Both the position numbers and the translations under genes were made by a program. A stretch of 64,000 bases of DNA from Mesorhizobium sp. Its GTDB lineage: Bacteria > Pseudomonadota > Alphaproteobacteria > Rhizobiales > Rhizobiaceae. Positions 24,809 through 34,597 of this stretch are shown here, in pieces (position 1 is the first letter of the stretch; every line of letters starts with the position of its first letter). The stretch spans positions 186,001 to 250,000 of the forward strand of contig SAJS01000002.1 in NCBI GenBank assembly GCA_004017535.1, given 5' to 3'. A model generated the notes under the pieces. The model saw only the letters and a list, made by a program, of their open reading frames with translations, did no database searches and had not been told where the DNA came from.

Positions 24809-26188
24809 TCAGCGCTTCCGCAAATCGGTATCCGCGAGATCGAGCGCCTTGGCGATCCGCTCGCAGGCCATGTCGATCGTGTCGCGCGTCCAGATCAGCG
24901 GCGGCGAGAGAATCATGGTGTCGCCGGTGGCCCGCAGCATCATGCCGTTCGCGATCGCATGGTCGCGCACGACGACCGCCGCGCTTCCTGACGGCAGATA
25001 ACGCTCCTTGGTCGCCTTGTCCTTGACGATCTCGATCGCGCCCATCAGGCCGATCGAACGCACCTCGCCAACCAGCCTGTGCCCGGCGATCCGCTCCTGC
25101 AGTGCCTGCGCGAAATACGGCCCGGTGTCGTTCCTGACGCGCTCGACCAGGCCTTCCTTCTCGATGATCTCGAGGTTCTTCAGCGCCACCGCGCAGGCCA
25201 CCGGATGACCGGAATAGGTGTAGCCGTGATAGAACTCGCCGCCCTTCTCGACCAGAGTCTTGGCCACGCGGTCACCGACCAGCAGCGCCGACAGCGGCTG
25301 GTAGCCCGAGGTCAGCGCCTTGGCGGTGGTGATGGTGTCGGGCTCGATCCCGAAAGTCTGCGCGGCGAACCATTCGCCGGTGCGGCCATAGCCGGTGATC
25401 ACCTCGTCCAGCATCAGCAGCACATCGTATTTGCGGCAGATGCGCTCGACTTCCGGCCAGTAGCTCATCGGCGGGATCTTCACCCCGCCGGCGCCCATCA
25501 CCGGCTCGCCGATGAAGGCGGCGACCTTGTCGGCGCCGGCTTCGAGGATCGCGTCCTCGACCGCCTTCGCCGCGCGGATGCCGAAATCATGGTCGCTTTC
25601 GCCGGGCAGCGCCAGCTCATAGGCATAGGGCATCATCACATGGACGATATTGGGCACCGCGCCGCCGAGCTGCTTGTGCATCGGCTCCATGCCGCCGAGC
25701 GAGGTGCCGGCGATGGTCGAGCCATGATAAGCCATCTTGCGCGAGATGATGCGGTTCTTCTCGGGCTTGCCTTCGAGCGCCCAATAGTGGCGCACGAGCC
25801 TGAGCGCCGTGTCGTTGGCCTCCGAACCGGACGAACCGTAGAAGACCTGGCTGACATGCTTGGGGGCCAGCTCCGCCAGCTTCTTCGACAACAGCACCGG
25901 CGTCGGCGTCGAGCATTTGAAGAAGGAGTTGTAGTAAGGCAGCTCCTTCATCTGCGCGTAAGCCGCCTCGGCCAGTTCGTCGCGGCCGTAGCCGACATTG
26001 ACGCACCAAAGGCCGGCCATGCCGTCGAGGATTTCGGTGCCGTCGGCGTCGTAGATGAACGGTCCCTTGGCATGGGTGATGATGCGCGAGCCCGCCTCAC
26101 GCAGCTCCTTGTGGTCGGTGAAGGGATGAAGGTGATGCGCGGCGTCGATCTGCTGAAGCTGCTTCAGCGAATAATTCTGATAGGTCAT
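24809..26188 (-). CDS. class III PLP-dependent aminotransferase (omega-amino acid:pyruvate type)
   Basis: 459 residues. Fold type I aminotransferase with GSSGSEANDTALRL, YHGSTIAGTSLGG, the cofactor Asp in LLMLDEVITGYGRTG and the Schiff-base Lys in TTAKALTSGYQPL. The family transfers the amino group of beta-alanine, putrescine, GABA or similar omega-amines to pyruvate; specificity is not readable. The start at 26188 (MTYQNYSLKQL) has AGGAAAG upstream, and the upstream in-frame extension is rejected. It stands alone. Confidence 0.85.
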   Translation of the reverse strand: MTYQNYSLKQLQQIDAAHHLHPFTDHKELREAGSRIITHAKGPFIYDADGTEILDGMAGLWCVNVGYGRDELAEAAYAQMKELPYYNSFFKCSTPTPVLLSKKLAELAPKHVSQVFYGSSGSEANDTALRLVRHYWALEGKPEKNRIISRKMAYHGSTIAGTSLGGMEPMHKQLGGAVPNIVHVMMPYAYELALPGESDHDFGIRAAKAVEDAILEAGADKVAAFIGEPVMGAGGVKIPPMSYWPEVERICRKYDVLLMLDEVITGYGRTGEWFAAQTFGIEPDTITTAKALTSGYQPLSALLVGDRVAKTLVEKGGEFYHGYTYSGHPVACAVALKNLEIIEKEGLVERVRNDTGPYFAQALQERIAGHRLVGEVRSIGLMGAIEIVKDKATKERYLPSGSAAVVVRDHAIANGMMLRATGDTMILSPPLIWTRDTIDMACERIAKALDLADTDLRKR

Positions 26189-26393
26189 GGATTTGGTCTT
26201 TCCTCTTGAATCAATCCGGCAACAGCCGGGGCGGATTCTCAGAGGAAGGCGGGCGGCGAATAGCCGATGCGGGCGCAAAGCCGCAACAACTCGGCGCGAA
26301 GGGTCCGCGGTGACGGCGTCACCGCGACCCCGAAGGCGCCTGATGTGCTGAAACGGATCATGGCGGCAGCTTATGCCGCCTGCGGTTAGAAAT

Positions 26394-28463
26394 TCAAGCC
26401 GTTCTGGTCAGCGCCTGCTTGAGGAACATGTAGCGCATCGCCGTCTGCGCGGCCTGCGGCCGGCGGTCGCCGCGCCCGCCATGGCCGCCTTCGGTCTCCT
26501 CGAAGAACAGCGTCTTGCCGTGGCCGGCCTCCTTAAGCCGCGCCGCCATCTTGCGCGCGTGTCCAGGATGGACGCGGTCGTCGGCGGTCGAGGTCATCAG
26601 CAGCACCGGCGGATAAGCAACATCGGCCGCGACATGCTGGTAGGGCGAATAGGAGGCGAGCCAGGCCGCCTCCTCCGGCTTCGACGGATCGCCATATTCG
26701 GCAATCCACGAAGCGCCGGGCGGCAATTCGGTGTAGCGCAGCATGTCGAGCAGCGGCACGTCGATGATGACGGCGCCGAACAATTCCGGCCGCTGCGTCA
26801 GCGACGTGCCGGTAAGCAGGCCGCCATTGGAGCCGCCCTGGATGCCGAGCTGCGCCGCCGTGGTGATGCCGCGCCTGACCACGTCCTCGGCCACCGCCGC
26901 GAAGTCGTCGAAGGCGTTCTGGCGCTTGCCCTTCAGCGCCGCCTGGTGCCAGGCCGGACCGAACTCGCCGCCGCCGCGGATATTGGCCTGGATATAGGCG
27001 TTGCCCTTGTCCAGCCAGAGCTTGCCGCGGATTCCGGCATAGCCTGGCAGCAGTGGCACTTCGAAGCCGCCATAGCCGTAGAGCAGCGCCGGCACCGGCC
27101 CCTTCTGGTCGCGGCGCCTGACCACGAAATACGGGATCATCGTGCCGTCCTTCGAGCGCGCCTCGAACTGCTCCGAAACATAGGGCGAGGCATCGAAGCG
27201 GGCCGGCTGTGATTTCACGGTTTCCAGCGTCTCGCCGTCGTCGTCCGACCAGATGATCGAGCTCGGCGTCAGGAAATCGGTGAAGGAGAAGGAGACGCTC
27301 GAGCCGAAATGCTCGGCATGGCTGATGCCGACATTGCCGTTATCGGGCAATGCCACCGGCTTCAGCGACCAGCCCTTTGCGGTGCGGCCACAGGCGATGA
27401 CCTTGCCGCGCACATTGTCCATCAGGTTGATGAACAGCCGGTCCTGTGTCCTGGCCAGCCCGGCGATCGAAACGCGATGCGCCGGCGCAAGCACGGTTTC
27501 AAATGGACCGAACTCGCCCGTGTCGATCCAGCGGTCGAAATCGACCGAGTAAAGGCCGTCGGGCAGGCATTGGGTGCCGTCGGGCGCCGTCCACGAGCTG
27601 CGCACGCCGAAGACCAGCTGGCCCTTGAAGATCGCCGTGTCGGTGGCGTCGTCGGGCAGCGGGATGCGCCGGTTCTCGCCAGAAGCCAGCCGCAGGAAAC
27701 TGTGCGAGGTGAAGAAGTCGAGCGTGTTGCCGAGCAGCACATGCCGCTTGTCGCCGTCATACTCGACGCCGCCGCCGACCGCGAGATGCTGTTTCTCGCC
27801 TTCGAAAATCGGCGTGGCGTCCTCGAGCTTTGTGCCGCGCCGCCAGAGCTTGATGACGCGAGGATAGCCGGACCGTGTTTTGTCTTCCTCTTGGAAAGCC
27901 GCCGAGACGATCACCGTGTCCTTGTCCAGCCAGGTAAAGCTCGACTTGGATGCCGGAGCCCGAAACCCGTCCTCGACGAAGGATTTGGTCGCGATGTCGA
28001 ACTCGCGCATCTCGCTGGCATCGCCGCCGTCCGGCGACATGTAAAGCAGGCAGCGGTTGAAATCGGGATAGAGCCGGCTCGCCCCGCCGAACACCCATTT
28101 CACGCCTTCCTTCGCCGAGAGCTTATCGAAATCGATGATCGTCTCCCAATCCGGCTTCTCGGTCTTGTAAGAAGCGACGGGCGTGCGCCGCCACAGGCCC
28201 AGCGCGTTGGTCTTGTCCTGCCAGAAATTATAGACGTAGCCGGCAAGCGCGGCCCCTACCGGCATATTGTCCTCGGCCGTCATCAGGTCGAGCGCTGTCT
28301 CGAAGGTCGCCTGATAGGAAGAATCGCCCTGCAATTCGGCCACCGTAAGCGCATTCTGGCGATGAACCCAGCCCAGCGCTTCCTTGCCGTTGCGATCCTC
28401 CAGCCAGAGGAAGGGATCGTTGGCGGTCAATTCGGGCTGGGTTTTGGTCATTGCGCTGGTCAT
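26394..28463 (-). CDS. prolyl oligopeptidase family serine peptidase (S9)
   Basis: 689 residues: an N-terminal beta-propeller (about 70-400) and a C-terminal alpha/beta-hydrolase. Catalytic residues are Ser in IQGGSNGGLL, Asp in STADDRVHPGHA and His in EGGHGGRG. The start (MTSAMTKTQPEL) has GGAG six bases upstream. No signal peptide, so cytoplasmic, where it trims short (often proline-containing) peptides. The prolyl oligopeptidase group prefers substrates below about 30 residues. Divergent from the first MttB-family gene, with about 215 bases between them. Confidence 0.88.
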   Translation of the reverse strand: MTSAMTKTQPELTANDPFLWLEDRNGKEALGWVHRQNALTVAELQGDSSYQATFETALDLMTAEDNMPVGAALAGYVYNFWQDKTNALGLWRRTPVASYKTEKPDWETIIDFDKLSAKEGVKWVFGGASRLYPDFNRCLLYMSPDGGDASEMREFDIATKSFVEDGFRAPASKSSFTWLDKDTVIVSAAFQEEDKTRSGYPRVIKLWRRGTKLEDATPIFEGEKQHLAVGGGVEYDGDKRHVLLGNTLDFFTSHSFLRLASGENRRIPLPDDATDTAIFKGQLVFGVRSSWTAPDGTQCLPDGLYSVDFDRWIDTGEFGPFETVLAPAHRVSIAGLARTQDRLFINLMDNVRGKVIACGRTAKGWSLKPVALPDNGNVGISHAEHFGSSVSFSFTDFLTPSSIIWSDDDGETLETVKSQPARFDASPYVSEQFEARSKDGTMIPYFVVRRRDQKGPVPALLYGYGGFEVPLLPGYAGIRGKLWLDKGNAYIQANIRGGGEFGPAWHQAALKGKRQNAFDDFAAVAEDVVRRGITTAAQLGIQGGSNGGLLTGTSLTQRPELFGAVIIDVPLLDMLRYTELPPGASWIAEYGDPSKPEEAAWLASYSPYQHVAADVAYPPVLLMTSTADDRVHPGHARKMAARLKEAGHGKTLFFEETEGGHGGRGDRRPQAAQTAMRYMFLKQALTRTA

Positions 28464-28677
28464 GCGGGTCTCCGGGTGTCATCTCGCGGCCCGCCCTACA
28501 TCGCGTTCGCCGCACGAACATTCAAGAGTGGCATCGCGCGATGCCGCTTGGCGGTAGGGTCAGCGGCTCCCCATCCGTCATGTCGCTTCCCTCGCCCTAG
28601 TGGTCGCCGCCACCTCACCGGCTGCATTGCCGCCGGTCCATTATGCCGGCCAATTTCGCATCCTCACGAGGCTTCTC

Positions 28678-30255
28678 ATGACCGCCGCCCTTCATCCCGC
28701 CGAACCGGCATTGGCAACCGATCGCGCCCGCCGTGGCGGCCGCGCGGGCAAGCGCGCCGGCGGCTCGGCCGCTTTCGAGCAGCCCGCCTTCCGGCAGTTG
28801 AAGAACCCGCTGACGCCGACCAAGTTCGTGTCCGACGACGAGTTGGAATCGATCCACCTCGCCTCGCTGCGCGTGCTGAAGGAGATCGGCGTCGACGTCC
28901 TGCACGAGGAAGCCCGCCGCATCATGAAGGCGCATGGCGCGGATGTGCGCGAAGGCTCGGAGCGCGTGCGCTTCGACAGCGACATGATCCTCGAGCTCGT
29001 CTCGCACTGCCCCTCGGAATTCACGCTGCACGCCCGCAACCCGGCGCATAATCTGCGCTTCGGCGGCAACAACCTCATCCTGTCGATGATGGCTTCCGCG
29101 CCCAACTGCTCCGATCTCGACCGCGGCCGCCGGCCAGGCAACCAGGCGGACTATCGCAACTTCCTGCGCCTGGCGCAGATGCACAACATCCTGCAATGCA
29201 CCGGCGGCTATCCGGTCGAGCCGATCGATATCCACCCGTCGGTGCGGCACCTGGAGTGCATCCGCGATCTCGCCATGCTGACCGACAAGGTCTTCCACAT
29301 CTATTCGCTCGGCAAGGAGCGCAATGTCGACGGCATCGAGATCACCCGCATCGCCCGCGGCATCAGCCGCGAGCAACTGATGGCCGAACCGTCGGTCTTC
29401 ACCATCATCAACACCAATTCGCCGCTCAAGCTCGACGTGCCGATGATGGAAGGCATCATCCAGATGGCGAGCATGGGCCAGGCCGTGATCGTCACGCCGT
29501 TCACGCTGTCGGGCGCCATGGCGCCCGTCACCGTCGCCGGCGCGCTGGTGCAGCAGAATGCCGAGGCGCTCTCCGGCATCGCCTTCGCGCAGATGGTCAA
29601 GAAGGGCGCGCCGGTCGGCTATGGCGGCTTCACCTCCAATGTCGACATGAAGTCCGGCGCGCCGGCCTTCGGCACGCCCGAATACATGAAGGCGCAGCTC
29701 GTCGGCGGCCAGCTGGCGCGGCGCTACAACATCCCCTACCGCACCTCAAACACCTGCGCCGCCAACACGGTCGACGCGCAGGCCGCCTATGAAAGCGTGT
29801 TCTCGCTGTGGGGCGCGATCCAGGGCGGCGGCAACCTGATGATGCACGGCGCCGGCTGGCTGGAAGGCGGCCTGCGCTGCTCCTATGAAAAGACGATCCT
29901 CGACATCGACCTGTTGCAGATGGTGGCCGAGTTCCTCACCCCCCTCGACCTTTCCGAGGATGCGCTCGGCTTCGACGCCATCCAGGCGGTCGGCCCCGGC
30001 GGCCATTTCTTCGGCACCCAGCACACGCAGGAGCGCTACAAGACCGCCTTCTACTCGCCGATCGTCTCTGACTGGCGCAACTTCGAAACCTGGACCGAGG
30101 CCGGCTCGCCGACGGCGATGGAACGCACCAACAAGGTATGGAAGGAGCGCCTTGCCTCCTACGAGGAGCCGTATATGGATCCGGCCATCCGCGAGGAACT
30201 CAACGATTTCGTCGAAAAGCGCCGCGCCGAAGGCGGCGCGCCGACGGATTTCTGA
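28678..30255 (+). CDS. MttB-family (trimethylamine methyltransferase-like, non-pyrrolysine) methyltransferase 1
   Basis: 525-residue TIM-barrel methyltransferase of the MttB superfamily. It would move a methyl group from a quaternary amine to a corrinoid protein. No in-frame stop occurs, so it is a non-pyrrolysine member like the glycine-betaine enzyme MtgB. Shared landmarks with the second copy (45159-46733): IVTPFTLSGAMAPVTVAGAL, KKGAPVGYGG, SGAPAFGTPE and HGAGWLEGGLRCSYEK. Residues about 15-31 are an Arg/Gly-rich tail (RARRGGRAGKRAGG) seen on several enzymes of this region. The start at 28678 has GAGG upstream. It is followed after about 100 bases by a dimethylglycine dehydrogenase-like gene. 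The substrate (glycine betaine or another betaine) is inferred. Confidence 0.85.
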   Translation: MTAALHPAEPALATDRARRGGRAGKRAGGSAAFEQPAFRQLKNPLTPTKFVSDDELESIHLASLRVLKEIGVDVLHEEARRIMKAHGADVREGSERVRFDSDMILELVSHCPSEFTLHARNPAHNLRFGGNNLILSMMASAPNCSDLDRGRRPGNQADYRNFLRLAQMHNILQCTGGYPVEPIDIHPSVRHLECIRDLAMLTDKVFHIYSLGKERNVDGIEITRIARGISREQLMAEPSVFTIINTNSPLKLDVPMMEGIIQMASMGQAVIVTPFTLSGAMAPVTVAGALVQQNAEALSGIAFAQMVKKGAPVGYGGFTSNVDMKSGAPAFGTPEYMKAQLVGGQLARRYNIPYRTSNTCAANTVDAQAAYESVFSLWGAIQGGGNLMMHGAGWLEGGLRCSYEKTILDIDLLQMVAEFLTPLDLSEDALGFDAIQAVGPGGHFFGTQHTQERYKTAFYSPIVSDWRNFETWTEAGSPTAMERTNKVWKERLASYEEPYMDPAIREELNDFVEKRRAEGGAPTDF

Positions 30256-30357
30256 TTTTCTGTGTGAGGATGAACAGTCGACCCCCACTCCGTTGGGCTT
30301 CGCTTGGCCTCCATACCAATCATTCGATTCAGTCTCTGTAAAAACGGATCTATCTTC

Positions 30358-32928
30358 ATGAAATCCCACGTAAAAGCGGTTGTCATCGGCGGCGGCGTCG
30401 TCGGGTGCTCGGTGCTTTATCATCTCGCCAAGGCCGGCTGGACCGACATCATGCTGATCGAACGCTCGGAGCTGACTTCCGGCTCGTCCTGGCATGCGGC
30501 GGGCGGCTTCCACACGCTGAACGGCGATCCGAACGTCGCCAAGCTGCAGGCCTATACGGTCCAGCTCTACAAGGAGATCGAGGAACTCTCCGGCCAGTCC
30601 TGCTCGCTGCATTTGACCGGCGGGGTCATGATGGCCGATACGCCCGAGCGCATGGATTTCCTGCGGCTGGCCCACGCCAAGGGCCGCTATCTCGGCATGG
30701 ACACCGAGCTGATCACGCCCTCGGAAGCCAAGGCCATGTTCCCGCTGATGGACGAGAAGAACTTCGTCGGCGCCATGTGGGATCCGGTCGAGGGCCATCT
30801 CGATCCGTCCGGCACCACCATCGCCTATTCCAAGGCGGCCAAGAAACTCGGCGCCGAGATCGTGCTGCGCAACCGCGTCGTTGATCTCACGCAGCAGCCG
30901 GACGGCACCTGGCACGTCGTCACCGAGCAGGGCACGGTCCACGCCGAGCATGTCGTCAACTGCGGCGGCCTGTGGGCGCGCGAGATCGGCCGCATGGTCG
31001 GCGTCGAGCTGCCGGTGCTGGCGATGGAGCATATGTACCTCTTGACCGAGCCGATGCCGGAGGTCGAGGAATTCAACAAGTCGACCGGCCGCGAGATGAT
31101 CGGCGTGCTCGACTTCAAGGGCGAGATCTACACCCGCCAGGAGCGCAACGGCATCCTGCTCGGCACCTATGAGAAGGCCTGCAAGCCCTGGTCGCCGGTC
31201 AACACGCCGTGGGATTTCGGCCATGAGCTTTTGCAGCCCGACATCGACCGCATCGCGCCGTCGCTGGAAATCGGCTTCAAGCATTTCCCCGGCATCGAGA
31301 AGGCCGGCATCAAGCAGATCATCAACGGCCCCTTCACCTTCGCGCTCGACGGCAACCCGCTGGTCGGTCCGGTGCAGGGCCTGACCAACTTCTGGTGCGC
31401 CTGCGCCGTCATGGCCGGCTTCAGCCAGGGCGGTGGCGTCGGCCTCGCGCTCTCCAACTGGATGGTGCATGGTGATCCGGGTTTCGACGTCTGGGGCATG
31501 GATGTCGCCCGCTTCGGCGAATGGGCGACGCTGCGCTACACCAACGCCAAGGTGCGCGAGAACTATTCGCGCCGCTTCTCGATCCGCTTCCCGAACGAGG
31601 AACTGCCCGCCGCCCGCCCGGCGCAGACAACGCCGCTCTACGACACCATGCTCGCCAACAACGCTGTCATGGGCGATAGCTGGGGCCTGGAAACCCCGCT
31701 CTGGTTCGCGCCCAAGGGCACCGAGCCGAAGGACATCGTGTCCTTCCATCGCTCCAACGATTTCGGCCCGATCGGGGAGGAAGTGCGCGCCACGCGCGAG
31801 AAGGTCGGCGTCACCGAGATCGCCAACTTCGCCAAATACGAAGTGTCCGGCCAGGGCGCGGAGGATTTCCTCAACCGGCTGATGACCAACCGGATGCCGA
31901 AGACCGGGCGCATCGTGCTGACCCCGATGGTCAACGAGTTCGGCAAGCTGATCGGCGACTTCACCATCGCCAAATCAGGCGAGGACCGCTTCATGATCTG
32001 GGGCTCTTCAGCCGCGCAGAAATACCATATGCGCTGGTTCGAGAAGCATCTGCCCAAGGACGGTTCGGTGCGCATCCACCGCTTCGACCAGACGCTGGTA
32101 GGACTCTCCATCGCCGGGCCGAAATCCCGCGACCTCCTGCAGAAGCTGGTCGATGTCGACGTCTCGACCAAGGCCTTCCGCTTCATGGACTTCCGCGAGA
32201 TGGCGGTCGGCGGCGCGCCCTGCATGGTAAACCGCATCACCTATACCGGTGACCTCGGCTACGAGATCTGGATGGCTCCGGCGTATCAGCGCCTCGTCTA
32301 CAAGGCGATCAAGGAGGCGGGCGAGGAATTCGGCCTCGTCGATTTCGGTATGCGGGCGCTGCTGTCGATGCGTCTGGAAAAGAACTTCCCGACCTGGTTC
32401 CGCGAGCTTCGCCCGATCTACGGGCCCTTCGAAGGCTCGATGGATCGCTTCATCAAGCTGGAGAAGAACGACTTCATCGGTCGCGAGGCGTCGGCCAAGG
32501 AGCATGCCGAAGGACCAAAACTGCGGCGCGTCTCCTTCATCGTCGATGCCGTCGACGCCGACGTGATGGGCGACGAGCCGATCTGGGCCAAGGTCAGCAA
32601 GGACTTCGGCACGGTCGAGAAGCCGCATGGTTACGGCGCGCCGCGCTTCGACGAAACGGGCAAGGAAGTCCGCGGCTCCAAGGCTGCCGAAGGCGCCTCC
32701 GCCGTGCGCGGCATCGTTGATGGCGAATGGCGCGTTGTCGGCTGGGTGACGTCGGGCGGCTATGCGCATTACGTCCAGAAATCGATGGCGCAGGGCTACG
32801 TCCCTGCTGCTCTCGCCGAGGACGAAAGCGCCGGCCTGTTCGAGATCGAGATTCTTGGCCACCGCCGCCCGGCCCGCATCAATGTTGAGCCGCCCTTTGA
32901 CCCGAGCGGCGAGAAGATGCGGACCTGA
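30358..32928 (+). CDS. dimethylglycine/sarcosine dehydrogenase-like flavoprotein with GcvT domain
   Basis: 856 residues. The N-terminal FAD domain begins VVIGGGVVGCSVLYHLAKAGW. The His of SSWHAAGGFH matches the covalent FAD attachment site of dimethylglycine and sarcosine dehydrogenases. The C-terminal half (about 430-850) is a GcvT-like folate-binding domain with YTGDLGYEIW and a final GRPARIN-type region (GHRRPARINVEPPF). Family members oxidise an N-methyl group and pass the one-carbon unit to THF as methylene-THF. Placed directly after an MttB-type gene, it would act on the product of the first demethylation (for example dimethylglycine). The start at 30358 is set by the nucleotide-binding motif; the ribosome site is weak. 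Confidence 0.88.
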   Translation: MKSHVKAVVIGGGVVGCSVLYHLAKAGWTDIMLIERSELTSGSSWHAAGGFHTLNGDPNVAKLQAYTVQLYKEIEELSGQSCSLHLTGGVMMADTPERMDFLRLAHAKGRYLGMDTELITPSEAKAMFPLMDEKNFVGAMWDPVEGHLDPSGTTIAYSKAAKKLGAEIVLRNRVVDLTQQPDGTWHVVTEQGTVHAEHVVNCGGLWAREIGRMVGVELPVLAMEHMYLLTEPMPEVEEFNKSTGREMIGVLDFKGEIYTRQERNGILLGTYEKACKPWSPVNTPWDFGHELLQPDIDRIAPSLEIGFKHFPGIEKAGIKQIINGPFTFALDGNPLVGPVQGLTNFWCACAVMAGFSQGGGVGLALSNWMVHGDPGFDVWGMDVARFGEWATLRYTNAKVRENYSRRFSIRFPNEELPAARPAQTTPLYDTMLANNAVMGDSWGLETPLWFAPKGTEPKDIVSFHRSNDFGPIGEEVRATREKVGVTEIANFAKYEVSGQGAEDFLNRLMTNRMPKTGRIVLTPMVNEFGKLIGDFTIAKSGEDRFMIWGSSAAQKYHMRWFEKHLPKDGSVRIHRFDQTLVGLSIAGPKSRDLLQKLVDVDVSTKAFRFMDFREMAVGGAPCMVNRITYTGDLGYEIWMAPAYQRLVYKAIKEAGEEFGLVDFGMRALLSMRLEKNFPTWFRELRPIYGPFEGSMDRFIKLEKNDFIGREASAKEHAEGPKLRRVSFIVDAVDADVMGDEPIWAKVSKDFGTVEKPHGYGAPRFDETGKEVRGSKAAEGASAVRGIVDGEWRVVGWVTSGGYAHYVQKSMAQGYVPAALAEDESAGLFEIEILGHRRPARINVEPPFDPSGEKMRT

Positions 32929-32932
32929 AGCA

Positions 32933-32989
32933 ATTCCAGGGCAAACAGACAGAGCGGTTTGCCGTTTCCACGAAAGGGCGAACCGCTCT
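32933..32989. repeat. dispersed intergenic element, family 1, short copy
   Basis: It opens with AGCAATTCCAGGGC and ends in a hairpin AGAGCGGTT (32951-32959) with AACCGCTCT (32981-32989). It shares sequence with 62681-62780 but lacks the central part. It lies just after the flavoprotein stop codon and may shape the 3' end of that transcript. Confidence 0.6.
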
Positions 32990-33069
32990 GGTGATTTCTT
33001 GGATCGCGCCGATTGCTGTGGCATGGTCGATGCCCGCTACCGGCGCATCAGCATGAGAAGACCATCCCC

Positions 33070-34581
33070 TTGCGGCAGTTAGAGAAATGGACCGACTGGC
33101 TCTGCGATGAACGGGTCGGCCCCTTCAGCGCCGCGGTCGCGTTTGCCCTCCTCTATTGCCTGACGCAGATCGTGGTGATGCCACTGTTGTCCCACGTTGC
33201 GGGCACCGGCGTAGGCGTCGACGATTCCGAACAGCTGATGGAAATGCGGTTCCTCGCCGCCGGCTACGGCAGCTCGCAGCCGCCTTTATACACCTGGCTG
33301 GCGATGCTTGCGGCCTCGCTGGTCGGAACCAGCGTCCTTGCCCTCAAGATCGTCAAATACGGCCTGCTGGCCGCGGGGCTCACCGCCTATTTCATCGCCA
33401 TACGCCGCTTTGGCTACTCGAACCGCGCCGCCGCCGCCGGCATGTTCGGGCTGCTCCTGTTTCCCCAGATCTTCTGGGAAATGCAGCATGCCCTCACCCA
33501 CTCGGTCGCCATATTCTGCTTCACCTCGGTGCTGCTTCTGGCGCTGGTCGAGGTGGAGAAGCGGCGATCGGCCGTTGCCTATGCGTTTTTGGGCCTGGCG
33601 ACGGCGGCCGCGATGCTGTCGAAATACAACATCGTCATCTTCCTTGCCGCCCTGTTCCTGGCATCTCTATCGGTCCGCGAAACACGTGAGGCGATCTGCG
33701 ACCGCCGCTTCCTGATCAGCGTGACCGTGGCGATCCTTGCGTGCCTCCCGACGCTTTACTGGAGCATCGCGCACCCGGATGACTTCCTGGCGCACAGCGG
33801 CGGCTTCGGCGCTGGCAAGGGCGAAAGCCCCCTGGAGACGGCGGCGCTCGCCCTGCGGGGGCTTGGCAATGCGATACTCAATTTCGCGGGTATGCCGATA
33901 GCTATCGTTGCCGTCGCGTTTTTCCTGGTCGCACGAAAAACCGTCACAACGCCACAGCCGGCGCGCTGGCCCGAAAAGCTGCTGTGGCGCACGATTGCCC
34001 TTGCCTTGCTGGTCACGCTGGTGGTGGTTCTGGTCGGTGGCATCACCCAGTTTCGCGATCGCTGGGTGCTACCCATATTCGTCCTTTTGCCCGCCGTCCT
34101 TGCCATGCGTTTTGACGCCATCGGCCACAGGGGCGGAAAAGCACAGGGAACCATCGTCTTCGTCGGCGCGGTCCTCGCCATCCTTGTTCTGCCGGTAAGC
34201 TGGTACATGCATCTGCACGGCGGCGACAGCCGCGGCGGCGTCGTGCGTATGGATTACAGGTCGCTTTACGAGCAGATCAACGCTGACGGACCGGTCAAGA
34301 CCGTGGTGTCGAGCTGGTTCTGGGTCGGCAATCTGCGCCTGGTCGACGCCGATCTCATCGCGCTCGATGACGAGACACCGGACTTCGCCCGGTCGATCCG
34401 CGAGCCGGCGGTGCTTGTGCTGACCGATGACAGGGAATCGTCCTCGGACGTCTTCGAAGAATTGGCGAGAGCCGGCTATGCGATGGACACTGTCCACCGC
34501 ACTGTCGAGGTGCCGCAGGCGCTCGGCTTCCCGCCGCGCAAGGTCACGATCACCAAACTGCATAAGAAGATCGCGCCGTAA
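33070..34581 (+). CDS. ArnT-like/PMT-family (GT39) membrane glycosyltransferase
   Basis: About 503 residues, with roughly ten membrane helices. The first periplasmic loop carries the family acidic motif in VGVDDSEQLMEMR and SQPPLYTWL. Members transfer a sugar from a polyprenyl-phosphate donor to lipid or protein. The soluble C terminus (about 380-503) is short. The start is uncertain: a TTG at 33070 with GAGAAG upstream fits, and a TTG at 33013 in frame is an alternative. It lies between the flavoprotein and the DddP-like gene but has no evident link to methyl transfer. Confidence 0.72.
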   Translation: MRQLEKWTDWLCDERVGPFSAAVAFALLYCLTQIVVMPLLSHVAGTGVGVDDSEQLMEMRFLAAGYGSSQPPLYTWLAMLAASLVGTSVLALKIVKYGLLAAGLTAYFIAIRRFGYSNRAAAAGMFGLLLFPQIFWEMQHALTHSVAIFCFTSVLLLALVEVEKRRSAVAYAFLGLATAAAMLSKYNIVIFLAALFLASLSVRETREAICDRRFLISVTVAILACLPTLYWSIAHPDDFLAHSGGFGAGKGESPLETAALALRGLGNAILNFAGMPIAIVAVAFFLVARKTVTTPQPARWPEKLLWRTIALALLVTLVVVLVGGITQFRDRWVLPIFVLLPAVLAMRFDAIGHRGGKAQGTIVFVGAVLAILVLPVSWYMHLHGGDSRGGVVRMDYRSLYEQINADGPVKTVVSSWFWVGNLRLVDADLIALDDETPDFARSIREPAVLVLTDDRESSSDVFEELARAGYAMDTVHRTVEVPQALGFPPRKVTITKLHKKIAP

Positions 34582-34597
34582 GGTGTCAGGGGGACGA